This document shows, in pieces, positions 1 through 6,559 of a stretch of 7,781 bases of DNA. Numbering within the stretch: the first letter of the stretch is position 1; each line of letters begins with the position of its first letter. The notes beneath the pieces were generated by a model. It made no database searches. It was not told where the DNA came from and was given only the letters and a program-made list of their open reading frames with translations. The DNA lies in NCBI GenBank assembly GCA_947365485.1, contig CANAXK010000075.1, positions 1 to 7,781 on the forward strand, written 5' to 3'. Source of the DNA: an uncultured bacterium. Its GTDB lineage: Bacteria; Cyanobacteriota; Vampirovibrionia; Gastranaerophilales; Gastranaerophilaceae. Both the position numbers and the translations under genes were made by a program.

Positions 1-1271
1 TTTTGGGAGGTTGAATACAGGAAATTTGCGTACTCAAAAATTATCTCAAAATCATTCGGCTGCAAGCGCATCGCTGTTTGAAACTCGTCTTTTGCATAAT
101 CAAACAGCCTCTTATTAAGAAATATTATCCCCAAATCCTTGTGAGCCTTCGCAATATCAGGGTTCATCTGGATAACTTTTTTGAGCATGCGCTCTGCTGT
201 TTCCGTATCGCACAGGCTTGAAGACAGAATTGCGTACTGGTGTAAGACTTCAGGAGTTACATTATTCTTCAAAAGTATGTTGTCATAAATCTCTTTAGCC
301 TTTGTAAGCTGGTTGGTCTTGATGTAAAGGCTTGCAAGCTTTTGCGCAGGAAGTACAAATTTTTGGTTCATATAAACCATGTCCTCAAGCATTTTTATAG
401 CTGTCTGCAAGTCGTTCATTGCCTCATAGCAGGTCACAAGATTGTACTTGTAGTTCTCTTTTTGAGGAGCCATGATTAAAAGCTTTTTATAAACTTCTGC
501 TGCTTCTTCATATTTTTCAAGCTTTACAAGTGACATTGCAAGTGTTGATTTGAACCCCTCGTCCTCTTCATCAAGTTCAACAGCTTTTTTGAGATAACGG
601 CATGCCTCTTCATGCTTTTGCTTGATTTGATAAGCCGAGCCAAGATTAAAATAAGCCATCGGATTCTTAGGCGTAATCTCAACTGCTTTCTCATAGCACC
701 TGATTGCCTCATCGCTCCTTCCGGTTGCCATGTAGCAAGTACCCAGACTGTTATAAGTCCCGAGATTACCAGGGTCTTTTTCAAGCGCGCGCTCCAAAGG
801 CTCGATTGCTTTGTCAAAAGCTTTGAGTTTCATGTAAGCTGTGCCTGCAATAAAGTCGAAGATAAAGTCATCTGGAGCGAAAGAGCTTGCAATACTCGCC
901 TGTTTTATTGCCTCTTCCGGCTCATCCAGTTTCATAAGCACAACGCAAAGGCTTTTATACGCGTCAATATACCCTTTTCTAAGCTTAATAACCGTAAAAT
1001 AAGCATTCTTTGCTGAAATAAAATCACCTAGGCTGTCATAAACACCTGCGAGCGAGAACCATGACACCGCGTCATCAGGATTAAACTTAACCACTGTTTC
1101 AAAATCAGCACGCGCCCTTGTCCAGTCGTCAAGGTTAAGCGCAACAAGTCCGGACAACTTGATAAGTTCAAGGTTGTCGGGTTCTTGTTTGAGTAATTCT
1201 TCTATTAATGGTCTTGCGTCTTCAAATTCTTTGTCACCAACCAGTTCGTTAATTCTATCTATATCAGCCAT
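1..1271 (-). CDS. TPR repeat protein, partial (3' end off window)
   Basis: The reading frame is open for 423 codons from an ATG at 1271 and leaves the window on the left without a stop, so the C-terminus is missing. Almost the whole protein is tetratricopeptide repeat. Prolines that typically close helix B recur at residues 31, 65, 133, 167, 201, 269, 371 and 405, all on one exact 34-residue register, and Ala/Gly/Tyr positions fit TPR helices A and B (for example NLGTYNSLGTCYMATGR near 169-185). This gives roughly 12 consecutive units. No signal peptide or membrane segment is visible, so it is probably a cytoplasmic scaffold for protein-protein contacts; the partner cannot be told from sequence. 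It starts 17 bases after the sigma factor stop, with only a purine-rich, weak ribosome binding site, so it is likely cotranscribed and perhaps translationally dependent on that gene. The TPR call is firm; the specific role is unknown. Confidence 0.9.
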   Translation of the reverse strand, partial: MADIDRINELVGDKEFEDARPLIEELLKQEPDNLELIKLSGLVALNLDDWTRARADFETVVKFNPDDAVSWFSLAGVYDSLGDFISAKNAYFTVIKLRKGYIDAYKSLCVVLMKLDEPEEAIKQASIASSFAPDDFIFDFIAGTAYMKLKAFDKAIEPLERALEKDPGNLGTYNSLGTCYMATGRSDEAIRCYEKAVEITPKNPMAYFNLGSAYQIKQKHEEACRYLKKAVELDEEDEGFKSTLAMSLVKLEKYEEAAEVYKKLLIMAPQKENYKYNLVTCYEAMNDLQTAIKMLEDMVYMNQKFVLPAQKLASLYIKTNQLTKAKEIYDNILLKNNVTPEVLHQYAILSSSLCDTETAERMLKKVIQMNPDIAKAHKDLGIIFLNKRLFDYAKDEFQTAMRLQPNDFEIIFEYANFLYSTSQ

Positions 1272-1288
1272 TTTTCTATCTTTCTATA

Positions 1289-2287
1289 CTAAGACCCGAA
1301 ATAATTTTTCAATCCGGAAGTCATATTTTTGTTCTTACAAAGCTTTTTGAGCTTAGAAATTGCACGGTTTTCAATCTGGCGGATTCTTTCTCTTGAAACA
1401 CCGTAGATTGAGCCGATTTCATCAAGCGTTTTCTTATTGCCATCATTATTCAACCCGAAGCGCAAAATTAGCACATCGCGCTCTTTCTGGCTAAGCTGTT
1501 CAAGCATGCCCTTGATATCGTCAAGCATGCTCTCCTGTGACACCAGCGAATCCGGTGCAGCGGTTGATTCATCAATAATGTAGTCAATAATCTTGTTTGA
1601 ATCATCCTTTTGGCCGGTCGGAGTATCAATACTAATAGTAGACTGGGTTGATTTGATAATCGATGTAAGTTTGGAAACAGAAATTCCCATCTTGTCTGCA
1701 ATCTCCTGCTTAACAGGGATTCTGCCCAGTTCGGTCGTCAAATCAAGGGTCGCTCTTTTAATCTTGTTAATTGATTCAATAAGGTGAATCGGAAGTCTGA
1801 TAATACGCGCCTTATCAGCAATCGCCCTTGTAATTGACTGCTGAATCCACCATGTTGCATAAGTCGAGAACTTATACCCCTTTGTGTAATCAAATTTTTC
1901 GGTTGCCTTGATAAGCCCCATGTTCCCTTCCTGAATCAGGTCAAGGAAAGAAAGTCCGCGTCCGATGTATTTTTTTGCAATGCTTACAACAAGTCTCAAG
2001 TTAGCGTTAATAAGCACCTTGCGCGCGATTTCACTCTGGGTCTCATAGATTTTCTTTGCAACTTCGAGTTCTTCCTCTGCTGAAAGCAAAGGAATCTTCC
2101 CGATTTGCTGGAGGTATATTCTTACAGAGTCGTCAGAGTTGACAGAATTTAAGCTCTCCTGGGTTTTAGGCTCCTCAATAGCAATCGCGTCGTCGTCATC
2201 CTCTTCAATCGGCTCAATACTGTTAAAATCAACTCCCTCATCGGAAATATCGTCAATCACGTTTATTGAATTATTCTTTTTAGCCAT
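1289..2287 (-). CDS. rpoD: RNA polymerase sigma factor, sigma-70 group 1 type (RpoD/SigA-like)
   Basis: This 332-residue protein directs RNA polymerase to promoters. After a very acidic N-terminus (about residues 11-40, including EEDDDD) come region 1.2 (about 52-84, [16 protein letters not shown]), region 2 (about 90-166) with the RpoC-binding and promoter-melting aromatics ([11 protein letters not shown], 137-147), region 3 (about 167-245) and region 4 (about 257-320). The region 4.2 helix-turn-helix holds [10 protein letters not shown] at 297-306; its Arg299, Glu300, Arg303 and Gln304 align with the -35 contact residues of E. coli sigma-70. A full region 1.1 is absent, as is common for short SigA proteins. 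In region 2.4 the usual WWIRQAITR reads WWIQQSITR; the Gln and Thr that read base -12 are kept. The ATG at 2287 is preceded by AGAGGT at suitable spacing. The gene lies 13 bases after the rlmB stop. A primary sigma is most likely, but a group 2 paralogue elsewhere in the genome cannot be excluded. Confidence 0.93.
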   Translation of the reverse strand: MAKKNNSINVIDDISDEGVDFNSIEPIEEDDDDAIAIEEPKTQESLNSVNSDDSVRIYLQQIGKIPLLSAEEELEVAKKIYETQSEIARKVLINANLRLVVSIAKKYIGRGLSFLDLIQEGNMGLIKATEKFDYTKGYKFSTYATWWIQQSITRAIADKARIIRLPIHLIESINKIKRATLDLTTELGRIPVKQEIADKMGISVSKLTSIIKSTQSTISIDTPTGQKDDSNKIIDYIIDESTAAPDSLVSQESMLDDIKGMLEQLSQKERDVLILRFGLNNDGNKKTLDEIGSIYGVSRERIRQIENRAISKLKKLCKNKNMTSGLKNYFGS

Positions 2288-2300
2288 ATTCTACCTCTTT

Positions 2301-3068
2301 TTATTTACGGGAGCGGTTTGAAGCGTTTTTAGCACATCTTTGTTTTACCCCTTCAAACAATATTATAGCAGCTGCATTGGAAACATTTAAAGAATTAAAA
2401 TTTGTTAACATTGGAATCTTAACCTTAAAGTCCGCAAGTTTCATCAACGAACGTGATATACCTGCATGCTCTGCCCCCATGATTAGTGCAAAACTCATAT
2501 TGGTGTAATCAATATCATAATAATTATCATTTGCATGATGATCCGAAGCAATTACCCAGTAGTTGTGTTCTTTGAGTTTCTGAACTGCACCAACAATACT
2601 ATTTACTTTTATTATTGATATGTGATTTGTAGCGCCCGCGCTCGTCTTCTCAACCGTCGAATTTATAAGCACGCCGCGCCTAGAAGGCAAAATAATCCCC
2701 TTAACACCCGCGCAGACGCATGAGCGTATAATCGCGCCCACATTGTGCGAATCCTCAACCCCGTCAAGGATTACAACCGAAGTATCAGAGCCTTCATGCT
2801 CTTCTATAAAATCATCCAAATCAACGTATTTTACAGGAGAAACCTGCGCAATAACGCCCTGATGACGCCCTTCCGGCTCAAGCTGGTTGAGTTTTTCCTT
2901 TGCAACAAACTGAAAAACAATCCCATGCTTTGAGGCCAGCTCCTTGATTTTCTCAATCTTAACATCAGCGCGCGAGTTGTTCGCAATCAGAATCTTGTTA
3001 AACTCTCTTGTGTTAGCTTCAAGAGCCTCAATAACCGCGTTTTTCCCGTAAATAATTGTGTTTTCCAT
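2301..3068 (-). CDS. rlmB: 23S rRNA 2'-O-ribose methyltransferase, SpoU/TrmH family (RlmB-like)
   Basis: The 255-residue protein has the two-part layout of RlmB. A small N-terminal L30e-like substrate-binding domain (about 1-80, with the EGRHQGVIAQ signature at 66-75) is followed by a SPOUT knot methyltransferase domain (about 97-245). The three SpoU motifs are present: LDGVEDSHNVGAIIRS (101-116, Asn109 and Arg115), ALIMGAEHAGISR (194-206, Glu200) and NSLNVSNAAAIILFE (225-239, Ser226 and Asn228). Family members use S-adenosylmethionine to methylate the 2'-OH of G2251 in the peptidyl-transferase P loop. The motifs are slightly off consensus: Pro is replaced by Ser in motif 1, and the motif 3 VAAG is NAAA. 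Length matches the family. The ATG overlaps the nadA stop as TAATG, suggesting translational coupling. The exact target guanosine, 23S G2251 or another RNA site, is inferred from the family. Confidence 0.88.
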   Translation of the reverse strand: MENTIIYGKNAVIEALEANTREFNKILIANNSRADVKIEKIKELASKHGIVFQFVAKEKLNQLEPEGRHQGVIAQVSPVKYVDLDDFIEEHEGSDTSVVILDGVEDSHNVGAIIRSCVCAGVKGIILPSRRGVLINSTVEKTSAGATNHISIIKVNSIVGAVQKLKEHNYWVIASDHHANDNYYDIDYTNMSFALIMGAEHAGISRSLMKLADFKVKIPMLTNFNSLNVSNAAAIILFEGVKQRCAKNASNRSRK

Positions 3069-3976
3069 TATTTAGACACCTTCAACATTCTCTCAATGCA
3101 GCCTGCGCTTTTTAAGCGCACATCTTCATCAAGAGTAATTTCGTTAACTTCATGCTCGAGTGAGTACAGAATCTCATCAAGCGTTGTCAGTTTCATGCTC
3201 TCGCAGAGCATGCCCGGCTTAATAAGAATAAATTCTCTATCCGGATAGTCACGTTTTAATCTATCCACGACGCCTTTTTCTGTAACAATCACGTACTGCT
3301 TGTCATTACAATTCTTAACATAATTAATAATACCGCTGGTGCTTCCGACATAGTCACCGAGTTCGCTCACTTCCGGTTTGCATTCAGGGTGGATAAGGAT
3401 TTTGGCATTCGGGTATTTTTGTCTTGCTTCTTTAATATCTTCAATAGTTATATTATTATGCACAGGACAATTTCCGTCATAGGTTATGACTTCGACTCCG
3501 TCCAGTTCGCGTTCTACCCATTTTCCCAGGTTTGCATCCGGAAGGAAAAGGACTTTTTGCGCATTAAGACTTTTCACGATATCAAAAGCGTTTGAGCTTG
3601 TGCAGCAGATATCGCATTCTGCTTTAACTTCGGCTGTTGAATTGATATAGCAGACAACCGGCGCGTCCGGATTTTTTTTCTTGAAATCAACCATTTGGTC
3701 ATGGTTAATCATGTCGGCCATCAAACATCCTGCATTTAGACTAGGCAGCAGAACTTTTTTTTCAGGGGATATAATTTTGGCTGTCTGGGCCATGAAGTAA
3801 ACCCCGGCAAACACAATGATGTCGGCATTTGTAGACTTTGCTTTTTGTGAGAGATACAACGAATCTCCGACAAAATCCGCAACTTCGTCAATTTCGATAT
3901 TCTGGTAGCTGTGTGCCAGTATTATCGCGTTTTTTTCCTGTTTTAAGCTATTAATTTTCTGAATAATCTTTCTCAT
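3068..3976 (-). CDS. nadA: quinolinate synthase NadA
   Basis: This 302-residue cytoplasmic enzyme condenses iminoaspartate with dihydroxyacetone phosphate to quinolinate in de novo NAD synthesis, using a [4Fe-4S] cluster. The three cluster-ligand cysteines of the short NadA class fall where expected: Cys84 (NAGCLMADM), Cys170 (GNCPVH) and Cys258 (GMLCESM). Other family signatures are AHSYQ (21-25), VGDSL (36-40), CCTSSNA (124-130), PDANLG (146-151), HPEC (196-199) and GSTSGI (211-216). Length matches the 300-residue enzymes typified by Thermotoga. The start at 3976 is supported by AGGT about 8 bases upstream. It is the first gene of the leftward operon. nadB (or aspartate dehydrogenase) and nadC, which would supply the substrate and use the product, are not in the window. 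The identification is very secure. Confidence 0.97.
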   Translation of the reverse strand: MRKIIQKINSLKQEKNAIILAHSYQNIEIDEVADFVGDSLYLSQKAKSTNADIIVFAGVYFMAQTAKIISPEKKVLLPSLNAGCLMADMINHDQMVDFKKKNPDAPVVCYINSTAEVKAECDICCTSSNAFDIVKSLNAQKVLFLPDANLGKWVERELDGVEVITYDGNCPVHNNITIEDIKEARQKYPNAKILIHPECKPEVSELGDYVGSTSGIINYVKNCNDKQYVIVTEKGVVDRLKRDYPDREFILIKPGMLCESMKLTTLDEILYSLEHEVNEITLDEDVRLKSAGCIERMLKVSK

Positions 3977-3988
3977 CTATTTAACCTG

Positions 3989-4017
3989 TGTACAAAATTT
4001 AAATTTTATTGTACAAT
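3989..4017 (+). promoter_or_regulatory. promoter of pilMN-fusion gene overlapping a dyad
   Basis: The -35 candidate TGTACA (3989-3994) and the -10 candidate TACAAT (4012-4017, five of six matches to consensus) are separated by an ideal 17 bases, placing transcription start near 4024, just ahead of AGGAAG (4028-4033) and the ATG at 4042. The same bases form an inverted repeat: TGTACAA at 3989-3995 and its exact complement TTGTACA at 4009-4015, with an AT-only 13-base spacer. It is the only gap between two divergent units, so a dimeric protein bound there would cover this promoter and the probable nadA promoter. The promoter assignment is inferred from hexamer match only. Confidence 0.45.
4003..4008 (-). 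promoter_or_regulatory. candidate -10 of the nadA operon
   Basis: Read on the minus strand, TAAAAT lies here, five of six matches to TATAAT, and would start transcription near 3996, leaving a leader of about 20 bases before the nadA ATG. No convincing -35 hexamer lies 16-18 bases upstream. The element sits inside the 13-base spacer of the dyad, back to back with the rightward promoter. Support is weak. Confidence 0.25.
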
Positions 4018-4041
4018 AAAAAAAAATAGGAAGAAACAGAC

Positions 4042-5715
4042 ATGGAATTATTTAAGAAGAGTGTTATTGTTGGTGTCTCTGTGACACCGGAAGTAGGGCT
4101 TGAAGTTGCCCAAATAGATTTTGCCAGCAAGACAGTGCTTAAATACGGGCTTAGACCGCTGGAATACGACATCAACCGTCGTGAAATTGCTGATTTGGAT
4201 ATATTTAAAGAGGCTTTACAAGATTTATTTGTTGAGCTCCAGATTCCGAAAGGTGCTGAAATCGTTTTAAATATCCCTTCAGTTACCTTCAAGGTAAAGG
4301 ATTATCCTGCGTCTTTGGATGAAAACCAGATTTCAAACGCAATCGAAGAAGAGCTTCTTGAGCATTACATATTCAAGAACACTGACCCTTGTATCAGTGC
4401 AACAATGCTTCCTAACGCATCTATTCAGTTCAAGAAAGTTGCTTATACAGCTGCTCAAAAATCAATGATAATTGAGATTGCAATTATGATTAAGGAATTA
4501 GGTTACAAGCTTTATGCAATTGACACATCAGTCAATTCTACGCTTAATTCTTTGATTTATAAAGAGCGTCTTGATGTTGAGCCAGGAAAGTCATGGGTTC
4601 TTGCAATCGTTGATAACTGCACTTGCAGAGTGCTTTTAATGAACGGTCCAAATTATGTTGACGCATACGAAGATAGAATCAGTATCGGTGAGGTTCTTGG
4701 TGATGCTGAAAACTACGCAACTGTTATCAACGCGCTCCAGCCAACGCTGAAGAACATTCCGTCCCAGTATTTATGTATAGTTTCCAAGACCAATGTTATC
4801 AGTGCAGAAGTTCTTGCAAGTAAGATTCAATACGGCGCACCGATTATCCATCAGGAAGCAAACAGCTATTCAAAAGAAGCGTTCTTGAGACTCGGACCTG
4901 GAGTTGATCCGGAGCTTGCGCAGATTGTTTCTCTTGATATTATAGGAGCTGCAATTTTAAAGAGTTTTGAGTCTTATTCAAGTGCTCATTTCAACTTATT
5001 CAACAGTTCATTAGGTGATATTTACACTTCCGAGCAGCCGCCTGAAATAACTTTTGGCGGAAGAAGAATTGTTTTTTCATCAGACAAGTTATTTGCGCTT
5101 GGTATACTTCTTGTGGTTGCATTAATAATCCCGACTGTAATAGCGTTGTTTTCCCTTGATGCGACATATAAGGGGTTTGAAAATCAGAAGGCTGAATGGG
5201 AACACAAAATTATGGAAGCTAACAACTTCTTAAAACAGAATGAAAACATATCTTCTGACCTGTTTGATGAAGGTGACGAAATCAAAATGGGTCTGGAGCA
5301 TAACAAGAATATATACTCATACTACACAATTGTGGGAACAGAGATTCCTAAAAAATTGTGGCTGACATCTCTGAAGTTGTCTGACAAGGTGACAATCGAA
5401 GGTCAAGCAGACAACCTTGAAAGCGTGTATTCATTCTTCAGAAGCATAAAAGATTATGATCCAAACTCTGCAATCAAGCTTCAGAAGCTCGGGCTTTCTA
5501 CAAACTCGAAGGTTTCAGAAATCACCGAACTTTCAGGAGAAAACGGAGAAGAATTTGACACGGATTCAATCCTGACGTCGCTTAACGCAGATTTCTACGA
5601 GTTTGTCATCTCTGATTCACCGGTACAAAATCAGGCTGCCGGTGCAAAGCAGGGCAACAATACTCAACAATCCGGTAACAGCAACGGGTTACCGCCTTTA
5701 GAACCAATACAATAA
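4042..5715 (+). CDS. PilM-PilN fusion, type IV pilus inner-membrane assembly protein
   Basis: The 557-residue product combines two proteins that are usually separate. Residues 1 to about 320 follow the PilM actin-like fold: AEIVLNIPSVTFKVKDYPA (72-90) with the following acidic helix matches the PilM 'v.l.vP...v......lP' block, and LGYKLYAIDTSVNSTLNSL (153-171) matches its 'aGl.p..vd' block. A single hydrophobic segment (about 350-371) crosses the inner membrane, followed by a polar helical stretch (about 373-425) and a PilN-like ferredoxin-fold region (about 425-525), with a Gln/Asn/Pro-rich tail (527-557). The lengths equal PilM (about 350) plus PilN (about 200). The canonical PilM phosphate motifs are eroded: GVSVTPEVG replaces DIGSSSVK, and IVDNCTCRV replaces the second DIG...T. 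GspL of type II secretion has the same overall topology, so a secretion-type machine is an alternative; the long cytoplasmic part favours a pilus. AGGAAG precedes the ATG by 8 bases. Confidence 0.8.
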   Translation: MELFKKSVIVGVSVTPEVGLEVAQIDFASKTVLKYGLRPLEYDINRREIADLDIFKEALQDLFVELQIPKGAEIVLNIPSVTFKVKDYPASLDENQISNAIEEELLEHYIFKNTDPCISATMLPNASIQFKKVAYTAAQKSMIIEIAIMIKELGYKLYAIDTSVNSTLNSLIYKERLDVEPGKSWVLAIVDNCTCRVLLMNGPNYVDAYEDRISIGEVLGDAENYATVINALQPTLKNIPSQYLCIVSKTNVISAEVLASKIQYGAPIIHQEANSYSKEAFLRLGPGVDPELAQIVSLDIIGAAILKSFESYSSAHFNLFNSSLGDIYTSEQPPEITFGGRRIVFSSDKLFALGILLVVALIIPTVIALFSLDATYKGFENQKAEWEHKIMEANNFLKQNENISSDLFDEGDEIKMGLEHNKNIYSYYTIVGTEIPKKLWLTSLKLSDKVTIEGQADNLESVYSFFRSIKDYDPNSAIKLQKLGLSTNSKVSEITELSGENGEEFDTDSILTSLNADFYEFVISDSPVQNQAAGAKQGNNTQQSGNSNGLPPLEPIQ

Positions 5716-5740
5716 ATAAAGAATAAAGGATTTTGTAAAA

Positions 5741-6388
5741 ATGGATAAATATAAAAAATATTATGGCTTAATGATTTTCTGTGCAGTAATTCTTGCAGTC
5801 GGTTTTGCCTGTTTCAAGCTGGTTGCACCACAGGTTGAAAAACTGAACAACATTAAAGCAGAAGTTGCAAACAAAGAGAATGAGTACAACGGGCTCAACA
5901 CAAAACTCAATGTTGTGCGTCAAAAAATCAAGAAAATCAAGGATTCAATTTCTGGAGCGCAGAAAAAGGTTTACTATCCAATCGAATCTGATTTGGGCAA
6001 CGAAACATTGTTCTTTACTTTGTACAACGACGTTATAGAAATGGTTCATGCTAATTCAGTAAAAATCAGAAGCATCGATTACAAATACAATCCGGAAGGC
6101 GATATGTTTGTAACAAACGGCAGAGATGCGTACTTTGTATGTGACGTAAACATGGAGCTTGTTTCAAACTACGTAAACCTTGGTAAACTGATTGAGAATA
6201 TTTATCAGTATCCTTACTACATCAAGATTAACAGCCTTGAAGTAAAACCTTATCCTAAGGACAAAAAGATACTTATCAGCAATATCAGCTTGAGATTATA
6301 TGCTCACACCGCTCCAGAGGAGCCGACAGAGGAAGCAAAACCGGCTGCTCCTGCGCTCAACGGTGCGAATACAGAGTTGCCACAGTAA
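5741..6388 (+). CDS. pilO: PilO-like inner-membrane protein of the pilus alignment complex
   Basis: This 215-residue protein has a short cytoplasmic N-terminus (MDKYKKYY), one transmembrane helix (about 9-29) and a charged heptad-like coiled coil (about 30-75, Lys/Glu/Asn/Leu-rich). A mixed alpha/beta domain (about 85-190) follows, and the Pro/Glu/Ala-rich tail (190-215) resembles PilO/GspM tails. In the known complex PilO pairs with PilN through these coiled-coil and ferredoxin-like parts on the periplasmic side. It begins 25 bases after the PilM-PilN fusion gene, with AAGGA 10 bases before the ATG, and is surely cotranscribed. Sequence identity to known PilO is too low to judge by eye, so the call rests on topology, length and gene order. 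No pilP or pilQ follows; the unit ends at a hairpin and a tRNA gene. Confidence 0.72.
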   Translation: MDKYKKYYGLMIFCAVILAVGFACFKLVAPQVEKLNNIKAEVANKENEYNGLNTKLNVVRQKIKKIKDSISGAQKKVYYPIESDLGNETLFFTLYNDVIEMVHANSVKIRSIDYKYNPEGDMFVTNGRDAYFVCDVNMELVSNYVNLGKLIENIYQYPYYIKINSLEVKPYPKDKKILISNISLRLYAHTAPEEPTEEAKPAAPALNGANTELPQ

Positions 6389-6400
6389 AGGGTTGAAATT

Positions 6401-6434
6401 TAGCTTTGTTTAAAGTATGCTTTAAACAAAGCTA
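6401..6434 (+). terminator. perfect 15-bp hairpin after pilO, no U tract
   Basis: TAGCTTTGTTTAAAG (6401-6415) is exactly complementary to 6420-6434, with the four-base loop TATG. It lies 12 bases after the pilO stop. It resembles a terminator stem but neither strand carries a T run after it, so intrinsic termination would be poor. It may instead protect the mRNA 3' end, mark a processing site, or be a bidirectional element. The stem is unmistakable; its function is inferred. Confidence 0.5.
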
Positions 6435-6453
6435 TGCGGAAGTAGCTCAGTTG
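6435..6453 (+). repeat. direct copy of tRNA-Gly 5' end
   Basis: The 19 bases TGCGGAAGTAGCTCAGTTG here are identical to 6559-6577, the base before and the first 18 bases of the tRNA-Gly gene 124 bases downstream. The copy covers the acceptor 5' strand and the D-stem 5' strand, then diverges into CCCGAGCG. No tRNA can be folded from it, so it is a tRNA fragment, not a second gene. It may be a relic of a tandem tRNA, a recombination scar or an attachment-site half. Confidence 0.8.
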
Positions 6454-6485
6454 CCCGAGCGAGGTAATTGAATTATGGAAGCAAA

Positions 6486-6537
6486 CATCAGGCGGAGAGC
6501 CCGAGCGTATCTTAGATACATACTCTACCAACTGATG
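6486..6537 (+). other. long imperfect hairpin containing an inverted tRNA-Gly fragment
   Basis: CATCAG (6486-6491) pairs with CTGATG (6532-6537). GGAGAG (6494-6499) pairs with CTCTACC (6523-6529) with one bulged A. Inside, GTATC (6507-6511) pairs with GATAC (6515-6519) across a three-base loop. The 3' arm holds the 16 bases ATACTCTACCAACTGA (6520-6535), the exact reverse complement of tRNA-Gly bases 6571-6586. With one extra ATAC unit the match extends over 6514-6535. The structure could be an RNA element or merely the trace of a template-switch rearrangement. Confidence 0.5.
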
Positions 6538-6541
6538 TAAT
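6533..6541 (+). promoter_or_regulatory. candidate extended -10 for tRNA-Gly
   Basis: TGATGTAAT contains a TGn extension and TGTAAT, a five-of-six match to TATAAT, and would start transcription about ten bases before the mature tRNA. No clear -35 box lies upstream. Read-through from the pilus genes is the alternative way to express the tRNA. Confidence 0.25.
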
Positions 6542-6559
6542 GAAAATTGAATAATGAGT

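Noticed and set aside
524..1016. Open frames of 97 and 134 codons on both strands inside the TPR gene
   Set aside because: They overlap a 423-codon frame with an exact 34-residue TPR register; they are low-complexity shadows without ribosome binding sites.
3989..4015. LexA (cyanobacterial type) or NtcA box
   Set aside because: The GTAC half-sites are too far apart for the cyanobacterial LexA motif, and no GTA-N8-TAC spacing is present.
3999..4292. 97-codon minus-strand frame over the start of the PilM-PilN gene
   Set aside because: It is antisense to a well-supported gene, spans the promoter region and has no recognisable domain.
6436..6559. A second tRNA gene starting at 6436
   Set aside because: Only the first 18 bases match tRNA-Gly; no anticodon arm, T-arm or acceptor 3' strand can be folded downstream.
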